Shown here: positions 38,399-46,931 of the stretch, piece by piece | Numbering within the stretch: the first letter of the stretch is position 1 | How the letters are laid out: each line of letters opens with the position of its first letter | Assembly (NCBI GenBank): GCA_019057795.1 | Contig: JAHLWS010000077.1 | Location: forward strand, 124,001-188,000 | Direction: 5' to 3' | DNA length: 64,000 nucleotides | Origin: Promethearchaeota archaeon | Lineage (GTDB): Archaea > Asgardarchaeota > Lokiarchaeia > Sigyniarchaeales > SOKP01 | The notes under the pieces: generated by a model | What the model saw: only the letters and a program-made list of their open reading frames with translations | What the model was told of the DNA's origin: nothing | Database searches by the model: none | Made by a program: the position numbers and the translations under genes

Positions 38399-38476
38399 AA
38401 TTATTAAATCTAAAATTTTCTTTTATTTTGTTGAATAATTTGCAAGAACAAGAGGAAAAGAGGAACAAAACAAAAA

Positions 38477-38692
38477 ATGGAAAGGAAAAAAGAATTTAAA
38501 ACACTTATCTTTGAAATAGTAATTGTTGAAGTTATATTGATACCTATTTTCATTATATTCTTGTTACTCTATTTGTCAAGTATGTTTTTTCCTTTCTTTT
38601 TTATTTCTTTAGGAATTATTATACTTTTTAGTTTATTAAGCATTCTTCTGATTACGAATAAGATTTCGATAATTAAGTCAAAATCGATGTAG
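38477..38692 (+). CDS. Small two-helix membrane protein
   Basis: A 71-residue protein: a short charged N-terminus (MERKKEFK), then two long hydrophobic segments separated by few residues, and a basic tail (KISIIKSKSM). GAGGAAC lies before the ATG, somewhat far. It sits between the aminotransferase and SerA genes on the same strand. No family recognised; it may be a chance ORF, though charge and hydrophobic pattern look real. Confidence 0.45.
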   Translation: MERKKEFKTLIFEIVIVEVILIPIFIIFLLLYLSSMFFPFFFISLGIIILFSLLSILLITNKISIIKSKSM

Positions 38693-38808
38693 AATATCGA
38701 ATGGTACAATTAATTACGATATTTAAAGGGATATAATTAAATCAGCAAAAATTCTTTTATACATTAGTTTACTAAAAATATTATCCATTTATATAAAATT
38801 ATAAAAAT

Positions 38809-39759
38809 TTGATGAAATTTTTGACAGGTAAAATTCTGATTTCGGACAAACTTCAAGAAGTAGGAGTGAAAATTTTTCAAGATAATGGGTTTGATGTCGT
38901 TAAAAACTTCGAAATAACCAATGAACAGCTTAAAAAAGAAATTGGGAATTATGATGGAATTGTCATACGCTCTAGAACAAAATTAACGGCAGAAGTTTTA
39001 GAATACGCAAAAAACCTTAAAGCAATTGGCAGAGCCGGAGTTGGTTTAGATAATGTTGATAGGGAAAAAGCTGCGGAATTAAATATTGAAGTTTTAAACA
39101 CGCCAGAAGCACCGTCCGTATCTGTGGCAGAATTAGCGTTAGGTTTAATGTTTACTTTAGCCAGGCATATCTCAAATGCAGACCGAACTATGCATAATGG
39201 AGAATGGAACAAAAAGCAATATCTTGGTTATACACTGAAAGGGAAGAAATTAGGCTTAATAGGGTTTGGAAATATAGCAAAACAACTAGCGAAAAAAGCA
39301 ATAGCATTAGAAATGGAAGTCGGGGTATACTCAAGATTTAGCAAAGGAGCTGAAGCTGTGGAAGAAGCTAAAAACATAGGATGCAAGATTTATTCTTCTA
39401 TTGATGATTTACTTCAAGAGTCACAAATTGTATCTCTACATCTCCCCGCAACATCTCAGACAGAGAATACTATTAATGAGAATAATATAAAATTGATGAA
39501 AAAGGAAGCTATTCTTATTAATACTGCCAGAGGAAAACTTATTGATGAAAAGGCTCTGATAAAAGCGTTAGAAAATAAAGACATAAGTGGTGCAGCATTA
39601 GATGTTTATAGAGAAGAACCACTGAAAGATATGGAATTAATCAAGTGCGAAGGGAACTTAATTCTTACACCTCATCTTGGAGCTCAGACCATAGAAACTC
39701 AAGTCTACGCAGCTACGAAAATTGCTGAAAAAATGTCAATTTACTTAAAAAATCTATAA
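38809..39759 (+). CDS. serA: D-3-phosphoglycerate dehydrogenase
   Basis: A 316-residue D-2-hydroxyacid dehydrogenase with no C-terminal ACT domain. Signatures are GRAGVGLDNVD (substrate loop with Arg), the Rossmann loop KLGLIGFGNIAKQLAKKAI, INTARGKLIDE, and the catalytic His in TPHLGAQT. The same conserved residues are those of SerA. It oxidises 3-phosphoglycerate to 3-phosphohydroxypyruvate, the first step of serine synthesis. A related 2-hydroxyacid substrate is possible, but the aminotransferase upstream favours SerA. Confidence 0.88.
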   Translation: MMKFLTGKILISDKLQEVGVKIFQDNGFDVVKNFEITNEQLKKEIGNYDGIVIRSRTKLTAEVLEYAKNLKAIGRAGVGLDNVDREKAAELNIEVLNTPEAPSVSVAELALGLMFTLARHISNADRTMHNGEWNKKQYLGYTLKGKKLGLIGFGNIAKQLAKKAIALEMEVGVYSRFSKGAEAVEEAKNIGCKIYSSIDDLLQESQIVSLHLPATSQTENTINENNIKLMKKEAILINTARGKLIDEKALIKALENKDISGAALDVYREEPLKDMELIKCEGNLILTPHLGAQTIETQVYAATKIAEKMSIYLKNL

Positions 39760-39763
39760 AAAT

Positions 39764-39792
39764 TGTTTTTTTTATTTTAATTTTACTTCTAT
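39764..39792 (+). terminator. T-rich stop between convergent serA and molybdopterin genes
   Basis: The eight-T run at 39766-39773 followed by a second T-rich stretch lies just after the serA stop codon, consistent with archaeal termination. Confidence 0.4.
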
Positions 39793-39810
39793 TTTGAGAC
39801 TCTTTAACAC

Positions 39811-41844
39811 TTAAATTTTAGATATTTTTACAATCACAGAAAAATAGGCTCCTGATAGCTGTGATTCCTCGGGTTTTTCTGAAGTGAAAAAATTAACATT
39901 CTCATATAGTGTGTTAGCAAATGGTAAACCGGAATAAATTAAAGCAATTCCTGATTTTAAAGCACTATTTTGATCTAAGATAAATTTCGCTTCACCAAAT
40001 TTGTTAGAAACTAGCACATTTTCGTGTATTTTTAGCCCGACTGATTCAATATCATAGGGATTTAAAAAGATTTTGCTGAAAACACTCTCGAATTCTCTAT
40101 GAATTTCGCCCATTTGAGAGTGTATGAAATATTTATGAGCAGGAGAGAGTAAATGAAACTCGTTTTGATTTCGATGTAAGAGAAAATCTAGCTTGGGGTC
40201 AAATAATTCCAAATCAGAATGTTGAATTTGAATTTTTCCATTGAAAGTTGGAAAGTTTAAATCTTCGAACGGAATATCATTAATTCCGAACGGGATAAAG
40301 TATCCATTTAGTTTTAAACTTTGTTGAGTTTTTTTAGGTAATAGTTCAACACACTTTTCGAAAATCTCTTTTTGAGTTTCTTGAAGAAGCATGTCATCCC
40401 CCCATCCATTTTGCTTGGCTAATAATTGAAAAAACTCGTAATTTGATAAGCAATCCGAGTATGGACATGGTCCTCCTTGATTTATCGATATCCCAGGTGT
40501 AAAATAAGGTGTTATTAAATCATAACATTCAAGGTCGAATTTTGCGGGGATAACAATATCTGCAAATTTTGTTGTCTCGTTTAGAAACATGTCCAACACT
40601 ACCACAAAAAGATCGTCCCGGGATAAAGATTTTCTTAATATAGTCTGATTTGGGAGAGAGTTCGCAGGATTAAGATTATATATAAATACAATCTTATATT
40701 TATTCGAAGTTAAAGAAGGACCTAGAGTTACCAGTGGAATCCTGTTATTTGGAGGGTATAATTTTGAATGGGTGATATAATTCATAAGTGGAGCTGTGAA
40801 TTCTTTATTAAAGCCGCTTTGAGAAAATAAAAAACCCGTACCAAGTTTTCCAAAATTCCCTAGAAGGATTTGGATTAACGCAATTGCATTCAGATTTTTC
40901 CCACCGTAAAAATACTTCTGAGGTCCAAACCCTACAATGAACAGAGTTTTATGCTGAAATTTAACAAGTAGGTTAGAAAAATCGTCCAAAATTTCACGGG
41001 TTAGACCGGATTGTTGAATAATTTTGTTTTCATCAATTATTTCAACCTTTGCTATAAGATTTTTGTAATTATCAACATGCTGGATAAGGAATTCTTGATC
41101 ATATTTTTCGTTTGCTATGATTTTATTCATAATATATTTCGCAATTAGATAATCGGTACCTGGAAAAGGTTGTACAAATAAGTTCGAATTCTCAACTAAT
41201 TCAGTTTTAATCGGATTCACTACGACGACAAGCGAACCATTTTTAATTGCTTTCTTAACTAAGAAATAAGCGTGATTGTTTCGATCAGATAAATTACACC
41301 CCCAAACGACAATTAATTTATTGTTGGGATTGTAAATTTGGAAAGGATTTGTGGTGGAATAATTACCAAACATTTGACTTAGCGCATGATTTCCAGCTTC
41401 ATTACATATACCATCAGTTGTTACTGTAGCGCCAATTTTGCCGAAGAATCTAATTGGAGAAAATTGTGATATTAAACTGCTGTTTCCTGCATAATGAGCA
41501 GCTACAATAGACGAGGGTTCAAATTCGTTTTTGATTGTTGTTAGTTTTTCCGAAATAAGATTTACCGCATTCTCAAGACTAATTGGTTTAAAGGAATTTG
41601 AACCTTTAGGACCTGACCGTATCAAGGCTGTTTTTATTCGACGAGGATGGTAAAGCAGTTTTTCTCTGTTATTTAATTTCGGACAGAAAAAGCCGTTAGT
41701 AAAAGGATGTTCCTCTAAAGGCTTGGCAGTTATAAGTTTTTTCTCGGGAGCTTGATCGTTCCATTCTCCCATAAATACACATGAACCGTAGCAATCTTTG
41801 GAGCAAGTTCCATACCTTTTTTTTAGTTCAAAATTATTACTCAA
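39811..41844 (-). CDS. Molybdopterin-dependent oxidoreductase (DMSO reductase superfamily)
   Basis: The 677-residue protein has an N-terminal [4Fe-4S] cluster set (Cys14, Cys18, Cys22, Cys54), then typical pterin-binding stretches: AAHYAGNSS, VWGCNLSDRNNHAY, VVVNPIKTE, and AKFDLECYDLITPYF. A segment TTDGICNEAGNHAL holds a cysteine that may ligate molybdenum or tungsten. There is no Tat signal, so it is probably cytoplasmic. Substrate unknown: formate dehydrogenase and related reductases share the fold. The upstream DUF1015 gene lies 31 bp away on the same strand. Confidence 0.82.
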   Translation of the reverse strand: MSNNFELKKRYGTCSKDCYGSCVFMGEWNDQAPEKKLITAKPLEEHPFTNGFFCPKLNNREKLLYHPRRIKTALIRSGPKGSNSFKPISLENAVNLISEKLTTIKNEFEPSSIVAAHYAGNSSLISQFSPIRFFGKIGATVTTDGICNEAGNHALSQMFGNYSTTNPFQIYNPNNKLIVVWGCNLSDRNNHAYFLVKKAIKNGSLVVVVNPIKTELVENSNLFVQPFPGTDYLIAKYIMNKIIANEKYDQEFLIQHVDNYKNLIAKVEIIDENKIIQQSGLTREILDDFSNLLVKFQHKTLFIVGFGPQKYFYGGKNLNAIALIQILLGNFGKLGTGFLFSQSGFNKEFTAPLMNYITHSKLYPPNNRIPLVTLGPSLTSNKYKIVFIYNLNPANSLPNQTILRKSLSRDDLFVVVLDMFLNETTKFADIVIPAKFDLECYDLITPYFTPGISINQGGPCPYSDCLSNYEFFQLLAKQNGWGDDMLLQETQKEIFEKCVELLPKKTQQSLKLNGYFIPFGINDIPFEDLNFPTFNGKIQIQHSDLELFDPKLDFLLHRNQNEFHLLSPAHKYFIHSQMGEIHREFESVFSKIFLNPYDIESVGLKIHENVLVSNKFGEAKFILDQNSALKSGIALIYSGLPFANTLYENVNFFTSEKPEESQLSGAYFSVIVKISKI

Positions 41845-41875
41845 ACTTTTAAGCGCCCGACTTATAGATTTTTGG

Positions 41876-43078
41876 TCACTCTTCTCGTAAATCGTGTAAT
41901 ACTAAACCGGATAAAAGCTTAGGGTCGAACCAGGTTGATTTCGGAGGCATTACTCCTCCAGAATCAGCAATTGATTCTAGGTCTCTTATATCGACGGGAA
42001 ATAGGTTGAAGAAAATGTCATTTCCCTTATTTGTGATGTATTCTTCCATAATTGTTGGATCTTTAATACCCCCAACAAAAAAGATGTTTTCATCAGCACG
42101 AAAATTTAAAATTCCTAAAATTGGCTCCAAAACTTTATCTTGCAGGATGGCTACATCTAAACTATCTCTTTGTGAGTTGAAAGATTTATCTTTAGCAATC
42201 AACTCAAACCATTTTCCCTTAATGCAAATAGCAATTGTATTTTTCATATCGGGATTGAAAGCTTTTTTAACTTTTCTAACATCAAAAACATTTTCTAACT
42301 TCTCTATGAAGTCATCTTCATCATTCCTTAATTTCCTGATTACGCGATTATAAGGCAAAATCCGTATTTGATCATCTGAAGCCACATAAGACAGTAAATA
42401 TTGCCACGGAGCATTGGATTTATTAGTTTCAGTTGCTTTTTTCAACTGAGTTTTTCGGTATTCAGCTGCGCTCGCTGCGCGGTGATGTCCATCTGCTATG
42501 TAGACTTTTTTATCTTTAAAGAGATTTGATAATTGTTTAATAATATTCGGGTCTGTCTCTTGCCAGACTAAGTGGCGATAACCGTATTTTTCAAAGTCAA
42601 ATTTGGGTTTTTTTTGTTTAATTTGCTCTATTAATTTATTTATCTCACGATCGGCGCGAAAAACTGACCATACGAGACCCGCTGCGACATTAGTCGCTAC
42701 TATATGTTCAGTTCGGTCTTGAAGAGGTTTTTCGCGAGTATGTTCGTGCTTTACTATATTACCATCTTCATAATCTTGAAGTGCGATTCCCATAATTAAC
42801 CCTTGTTGACTAAATTGAGCGGACTCTTGACGATAAACATATATGCTTGGAGTGTCCTCTTGCACAATAATGTTATTAGTTTTAAATTTTTCATAAGCGA
42901 TCGAAGCATTATTATAAATTTCTTCGCCTTCACCATCAGGTAGTATAAGTTGAATTAACGAATTGGGGTTTTGTTTCAATTGGTATTCTTCTTCTTTTCC
43001 AATAACATCATACGGATTCGTAGTAAATTCGTTCGGGTCATTTGGATAATAGGGTCGTAGAGCTGAGATTCTAACCAT
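41876..43078 (-). CDS. DUF1015-family protein
   Basis: The 400-residue protein opens with ISALRPYYPNDPNEFTTNPYDVI, the DUF1015 beginning (L-R-P-Y-D-V pattern), and holds YIADGHHRAASAAEYRKTQL around residue 200, resembling ParB-like nucleotide-binding 'DGHHR' motifs. DUF1015 genes in anaerobes are often near serA and serine aminotransferase genes, as here (about 2 kb away), so a serine or phosphoserine role is plausible. Function is not established. Probably co-transcribed with the molybdopterin enzyme. Confidence 0.85.
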   Translation of the reverse strand: MVRISALRPYYPNDPNEFTTNPYDVIGKEEEYQLKQNPNSLIQLILPDGEGEEIYNNASIAYEKFKTNNIIVQEDTPSIYVYRQESAQFSQQGLIMGIALQDYEDGNIVKHEHTREKPLQDRTEHIVATNVAAGLVWSVFRADREINKLIEQIKQKKPKFDFEKYGYRHLVWQETDPNIIKQLSNLFKDKKVYIADGHHRAASAAEYRKTQLKKATETNKSNAPWQYLLSYVASDDQIRILPYNRVIRKLRNDEDDFIEKLENVFDVRKVKKAFNPDMKNTIAICIKGKWFELIAKDKSFNSQRDSLDVAILQDKVLEPILGILNFRADENIFFVGGIKDPTIMEEYITNKGNDIFFNLFPVDIRDLESIADSGGVMPPKSTWFDPKLLSGLVLHDLREE

Positions 43079-43137
43079 AATATGATTAAAAAGTAATTAA
43101 ATTTTAAATTAGTTTCCATTATTTTGTAGAGATTAAA

Positions 43138-43725
43138 TCATAAAATACCTTCAATTCGAAGTAAACTTCTTTTAAGATTTATTTGCCAATCTTCATCCAT
43201 TTTTCCCATGAAGCCCCCTATTTTTCCATTCTTTTTTATAACTCGATGACATGGAATAATCAGAGGCAGTGGGTTATTTCTTAGAACGCTCCCTACGGCT
43301 CTATACGCTTTTGAATTTATCTTTTTTGCTAGATCTGAGTAAGTGGTCGATTCACCGGGTCTAATTTTTATAAGAGAGTTTATTACTTTTTGGGAAAAAT
43401 CCGTTTTAAACAAATTTGAAATATCTAACAAGATATCCATACTTTTCATCTCCTCGAATAAATCTATTTCTGTACCCGTTAGATAATCGTTAATCGCGTT
43501 TTCCAACTGAAGCAGTATATTACATTCTTTAGCATCTTTATGGTTAGATACTTCAAATTTATTTATTTTAATATACTCCAAAATAGCCGATTCGCTTTTG
43601 AAAAAGCTGATCTCGGTTAATTTGATTTTTTGCTGGTTCTTTAGATAATCATAAGATATGATTATAAACGGATCAATAATATTCGGTTTAAAATAAAATA
43701 CAGAAATTTCAACATACCTCCACAT
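43138..43725 (-). CDS. ogt: Methylated-DNA--protein-cysteine methyltransferase (OGT/MGMT)
   Basis: About 195 residues. The C-terminal domain has IRPGESTTYSDLAKKI, YRAVGSVLRNNPLPL and the active-site motif IIPCHRVIKKNGKIGGF with nucleophile Cys159. It transfers O6-alkyl groups from guanine to itself. The frame runs to 43770, but the extra 15 residues are an odd hydrophobic leader absent from the family; the Met at 43725 (MWRYVEIS) is the likelier start. The separate ATL at 18133-18468 is its Trp-substituted relative. Confidence 0.9.
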   Translation of the reverse strand: MWRYVEISVFYFKPNIIDPFIIISYDYLKNQQKIKLTEISFFKSESAILEYIKINKFEVSNHKDAKECNILLQLENAINDYLTGTEIDLFEEMKSMDILLDISNLFKTDFSQKVINSLIKIRPGESTTYSDLAKKINSKAYRAVGSVLRNNPLPLIIPCHRVIKKNGKIGGFMGKMDEDWQINLKRSLLRIEGIL

Positions 43726-43906
43726 CTTTAAATATAACAAGTTCAGTATTAGACACAATATATATATCATTTCGATAAATATATAAATTGAATCTATTAT
43801 CTCAATATTAATATTTATTGGTCTTAATAGATAAATAATAAATAGAGTTTATAATTATCAAAAAAATTGAACTATACTTATAATTAAAGAATCGAGTAAA
43901 TAAAAG

Positions 43907-44917
43907 ATGCCTAAAGATTTAAAAAATGTATTAGATAATATCGAATCGAGCGAAAAAGAAAGCGCTATTCTCCTATCTAAAATGGATAGGTTAAAAGAAA
44001 TGATAGAAAAACAGAAGAGGGTTCTGACAGAGCATGAAAATATTATTGAAAAACAAAAAATAAAAATAACAAGAATGTATGACATTCCTGAAGATGTCTT
44101 AGAACTAAAAGAATTAGTTGGAAGTCAAAGAGCAATGCTGAATCAAAGAGAAAAAGAGATTGAACTCGCAAAAGGCGAAGTTCTTGGTATTCAAAAAGAA
44201 TTAGAATTTATAAAGAAACAAAACATCCCCACTCAACGAAAATTAGAGGAAGGTTTTGAATTAATTGGAAATTTAAAATCAGAACTTCTATTGAAAGAAG
44301 AAACTATTAAATCTTTACAAATTAAAGTACGAGAAATTCAAGCTTTTGCTGATAAAATTCAAGACGAGCAAGTTAGATTGTTGACTGATATGGATCAAAA
44401 GTGGAAAAAAGAACTCGAGAAATTGAGATTGGAACATATAGAAGAGAAGAAGGATTTAGTTGGAAAAATTTCCGATTTAGATACTTTTTTACTTGATTCT
44501 AAACTGACCTCCACAGAGGCAACCTCTGAGGCTAAAGACCTTAAATCCAGGTTTGCAGATATCCGAACACAACAGGAAAATATGATTAATAAATTAGAGG
44601 ATGCTTTAGACAAAAAACGTGAAGCGGATGAAAAGGTTAGAGAACTCAATAAGGAAATGGAAGAACTTAGAATTTTCAGACAAAATAACATTAAAAAGAT
44701 TACCTATTACGATAAATTAACCGAATTAATGGAACGCGAAGCACAATTTAAAGCATTCTTAATAGTAGAACAAGTAGGTTCAATGACATTAGATGATTTA
44801 AGAAATGCCTTAGGATCTCCTATCGTATTGGTAAGAAAAATAGTGCAAAATTTACAGGAAGTCGATCTATTTGAAATTAACGATGCTGGTAAGATTTCTG
44901 TTAAAAAAATAGAATAA
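43907..44917 (+). CDS. Long coiled-coil protein with C-terminal winged-helix-like domain
   Basis: The 336-residue protein is almost entirely heptad-like Glu/Lys/Leu coiled coil from residue 1 to about 255, interrupted near residues 60-68 by a proline-containing link (YDIPEDV). The last 75 residues (REAQFKAFLIVEQVGSMTLDDLRNALG...LQEVDLFEINDAGKISVKK) look like a winged helix. No enzymatic motif is seen. It may be a structural or regulatory protein. A longin-like gene is convergent downstream. Confidence 0.7.
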   Translation: MPKDLKNVLDNIESSEKESAILLSKMDRLKEMIEKQKRVLTEHENIIEKQKIKITRMYDIPEDVLELKELVGSQRAMLNQREKEIELAKGEVLGIQKELEFIKKQNIPTQRKLEEGFELIGNLKSELLLKEETIKSLQIKVREIQAFADKIQDEQVRLLTDMDQKWKKELEKLRLEHIEEKKDLVGKISDLDTFLLDSKLTSTEATSEAKDLKSRFADIRTQQENMINKLEDALDKKREADEKVRELNKEMEELRIFRQNNIKKITYYDKLTELMEREAQFKAFLIVEQVGSMTLDDLRNALGSPIVLVRKIVQNLQEVDLFEINDAGKISVKKIE

Positions 44918-45028
44918 CTCTAATTTAACAGAATTTTATTCTTATTTTTTAATAATTGTTGAATTAAAGTTTAGCAAACCTTTATTAGACGTATAGTTAG
45001 TTGGTTTTTACAAAATATAATTTGAGAT

Positions 45029-45406
45029 TCAAATCTTTGCTAAATCTCTATATAAATCGGGTAAACGTTTCATAAATTTTCCATCTTGTACCAGATTGAG
45101 TATTTCTGCTGCTATCGTTTTTAAAATTTCTCGATATTTATTTGGTTTCTCATCTCTACGCAATAACAACGCAACTACATAATTCTCCACGCTAATATAG
45201 TCATCCCCTACGCCAGAAAAGAAAGAAACCACTTTATTGTTCTTTAGGGAGATACTAGCAAAACCAGGTTTGAGCGATTGATATCTATGTGAAGAATACA
45301 CCTGCGTGAGCAAGTTATTCGTTATTTTCAGGTTTTCGGGGTAAAAACCCTCGTTTATGGGGCCTATTTCATTGTCCCAGCGAATAATTAGAATACCTAC
45401 AGGCAC
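45029..45406 (-). CDS. Small longin-like (candidate eukaryotic-signature) protein
   Basis: A 125-residue protein opening PVGILIIRWDNEIGPI, followed by a Phe-Tyr-Pro segment, then strand-rich sequence (GFASISLKNNKVVSFFSGVGDDYISVENYVVALLLRRD) and a terminal helix. The start 'ILIIRWDxxxGPI' resembles the first strands of longin/roadblock-like domains in Asgard small proteins. The fold is an inference from pattern; a profile search is needed. Its neighbour is a coiled-coil protein of unknown role. Confidence 0.45.
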   Translation of the reverse strand: MPVGILIIRWDNEIGPINEGFYPENLKITNNLLTQVYSSHRYQSLKPGFASISLKNNKVVSFFSGVGDDYISVENYVVALLLRRDEKPNKYREILKTIAAEILNLVQDGKFMKRLPDLYRDLAKI

Positions 45407-45633
45407 TTTATAATTCCTCCGTCAACCTCCTTTATGATCTTTAATTTTTGAAATTTAATTAGGAAAATCTATTTATTTAATAACTAATTAACTAAATAAT
45501 TAAAAATTATGTTTATAACATTTTATATTTAATATTTTATATTGTTTTATTTTTGTTTTTCTTTCCAGATTTTTTTTATTCTACTTATGTTTTAATCGCT
45601 TCTTCAATCATTAATGTTTTCTATCTCTTTATA
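45407..45633. other. A+T-rich intergenic stretch without a gene
   Basis: Between the longin-like gene and the first 77-bp repeat the sequence is A+T-rich with several T tracts. I see no ORF, RNA gene or further repeat. GGAGG-containing sequence at the start of the stretch (complement) precedes the longin-like ATG. Confidence 0.5.
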
Positions 45634-45710
45634 ATTTAAATTAATATGTTGATATCTTTCAATTAATAGAGAATAACAATTAGAAGGCTAATCTCTATAG
45701 TAAAAATTTA
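45634..45710 (+). repeat. 77-bp direct repeat, copy 1 (methyltransferase 3' flank)
   Basis: This copy matches 46618-46694 at 73 of 77 positions with no gaps (mismatches at 45650, 45669, 45698 and 45701). The core TTAGAAGGCTAATCTCT is identical in both. It ends within the stop codon of the methyltransferase gene, so the two copies bracket that gene. Confidence 0.9.
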
Positions 45711-46511
45711 TTTTAACCCTGTAAAAATAAAATACCCAAAATTATCTCCCTTTAAGACTTTTTGGAATTTTCTCGCAAATTTCAGGGTTGGAGATAATTT
45801 ATGTCGAATTTCTTTATTCACTATCATATGATAAAGCATTTTAAATATAATTTTTACCAGCTTACCGAATGAGTAAGCCCTTTTAAAGAGATCATCATAA
45901 TAATCGAGTAACTTAATGTCGTTAAATCCAGATTCATTGAGAATTTGTTCCCATTCTTGAAAATTTCTGATTTTAATCTGTGTTCCAATAACATTGGACA
46001 TGATTTCATTTGTCTCTTCCATAAATTCATCACTGAGAGATTCATTCATAAATAAGTCTAAAGTAGCTATCTTGCCATTAGGTTTTAAAACTCGTAAATA
46101 TTCATTGAGAACTTTGATAGGATTTGGTACTAATGCAGTTATCGCCTCACCGTATACAATATCGAATGAATTATCAGGAAATGGCAGGCTTTCTACATTT
46201 GCAATTTGAAAAGTTACATTTGTTAGATTTGATTTATGCGCTTCTTCACGAGCGATTTCTATTACAAGATCCCCTAAATCAATACCTATTATCTCGCAGT
46301 CGAACTTACTTGCAATATATCTGGTAATATACCCTGTAGAACATCCCACATCTAAAATTTTTGGTTTCTCAATCTCTTTTATTTTCAATAACTCAATTAA
46401 CGTGTCAGTTCCTTTCCATCCACCAAAAGTAGGGCTTGTCATGGCACCTATATATGCTTGAAATTCGTAAATTCCGAGTTTTCCAATTTCTTCTTTAGAT
46501 AATTTTTTCAT
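45708..46511 (-). CDS. Class I SAM-dependent methyltransferase
   Basis: A 267-residue Methyltransf_11-type protein: motif I PKILDVGCSTGYIT, IIGIDLGDLV, the acidic strand FDIVYGEAITALVPNP, and LKPNGKIATLDLFM. The central GAMTSPTFGGWKGTD segment before motif I is reminiscent of several archaeal and bacterial small-molecule methyltransferases. The substrate is unknown. The gene is flanked by 77-bp direct repeats, so it may have moved or been amplified as a unit. Confidence 0.85.
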   Translation of the reverse strand: MKKLSKEEIGKLGIYEFQAYIGAMTSPTFGGWKGTDTLIELLKIKEIEKPKILDVGCSTGYITRYIASKFDCEIIGIDLGDLVIEIAREEAHKSNLTNVTFQIANVESLPFPDNSFDIVYGEAITALVPNPIKVLNEYLRVLKPNGKIATLDLFMNESLSDEFMEETNEIMSNVIGTQIKIRNFQEWEQILNESGFNDIKLLDYYDDLFKRAYSFGKLVKIIFKMLYHMIVNKEIRHKLSPTLKFARKFQKVLKGDNFGYFIFTGLK

Positions 46512-46617
46512 TATATACTATCACTTTAAATTTTACATGTCATGAATAATAAAATTAGTCACATAAATTATATAATATTATTACGATTTTTAATTTGAGA
46601 TCATATGGTTAGTTATT

Positions 46618-46694
46618 ATTTAAATTAATATGTAGATATCTTTCAATTAATATAGAATAACAATTAGAAGGCTAATCTCTAAAGAAAAAATTTA
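46618..46694 (+). repeat. 77-bp direct repeat, copy 2 (methyltransferase 5' flank)
   Basis: This is the partner of 45634-45710 in the same orientation, 984 bp downstream, with four mismatches and no gaps. It ends about 100 bp before the tRNA-Leu gene. No inverted termini or transposase are seen, so this is not a recognised insertion sequence. Confidence 0.9.
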
Positions 46695-46761
46695 AATTAA
46701 AACTATAACTTTTCAATATTACAGTTAAAACCTAATTGGTTTAATAAAAAACATCTTAGTA

Positions 46762-46769
46762 TTATAAAA
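46762..46769 (+). promoter_or_regulatory. TATA box of the tRNA-Leu gene
   Basis: TTATAAAA lies 27-34 bases before the tRNA 5' end at 46796, consistent with an archaeal promoter and a very short leader. Confidence 0.5.
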
Positions 46770-46819
46770 CATTTAGTATCGTAGCATAAAATTTTGGCGG
46801 GATTACCGAGTCTGGTCAA

Positions 46820-46854
46820 AGGTCTTATGGTTTAGAAGGGTCAAGACCGATTAT
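46820..46854 (+). other. tRNA-Leu intron 1 (D-loop side, 35 nt)
   Basis: The precursor forms a bulge-helix-bulge: central helix GGTC (46814-46817) with GATT (46849-46852), including two G-U pairs; 3-nt bulges AAA (46818-46820) and ATA (46853-46855); and inner helix GGTCTT (46821-46826) with AAGACC (46843-46848). The repeated AGGT at both ends makes the exact cut ambiguous by sequence, but the helix fixes it here. The outer helix is weak. Confidence 0.75.
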
Positions 46855-46901
46855 AGGTGCTGGACTTAAGATCCAGTGGCAAAGGCCTTCGGGAGTTCAA
46901 A

Positions 46902-46931
46902 ATTGTTGGGGGATTTACCTAATAATGAAAC
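46902..46931 (+). other. tRNA-Leu intron 2 (T-loop, position about 59/60, 30 nt)
   Basis: A complete bulge-helix-bulge is visible: outer helix is the T-stem; central helix TTCA (46896-46899) with TGAA (46926-46929); bulges AAA (46900-46902) and ACT (46930-46932); inner helix of eight pairs (46903-46910 with 46918-46925, two G-U) closed by a 7-nt loop. Cutting after the second bulge base restores the T loop TTCAAAT. Confidence 0.85.

Noticed and set aside
43726..43770. Hydrophobic leader on the OGT protein
   Set aside because: Family members have no leader, and the sequence begins properly at the Met at 43725; likely a chance upstream start.
46572..46617. Start of tRNA or box elements before repeat copy 2
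   Set aside because: Only A+T-rich sequence with no stem pairing.
45634..46694. The repeat-bracketed methyltransferase as an insertion sequence
   Set aside because: No transposase, no inverted terminal repeats, and only a direct repeat is present.
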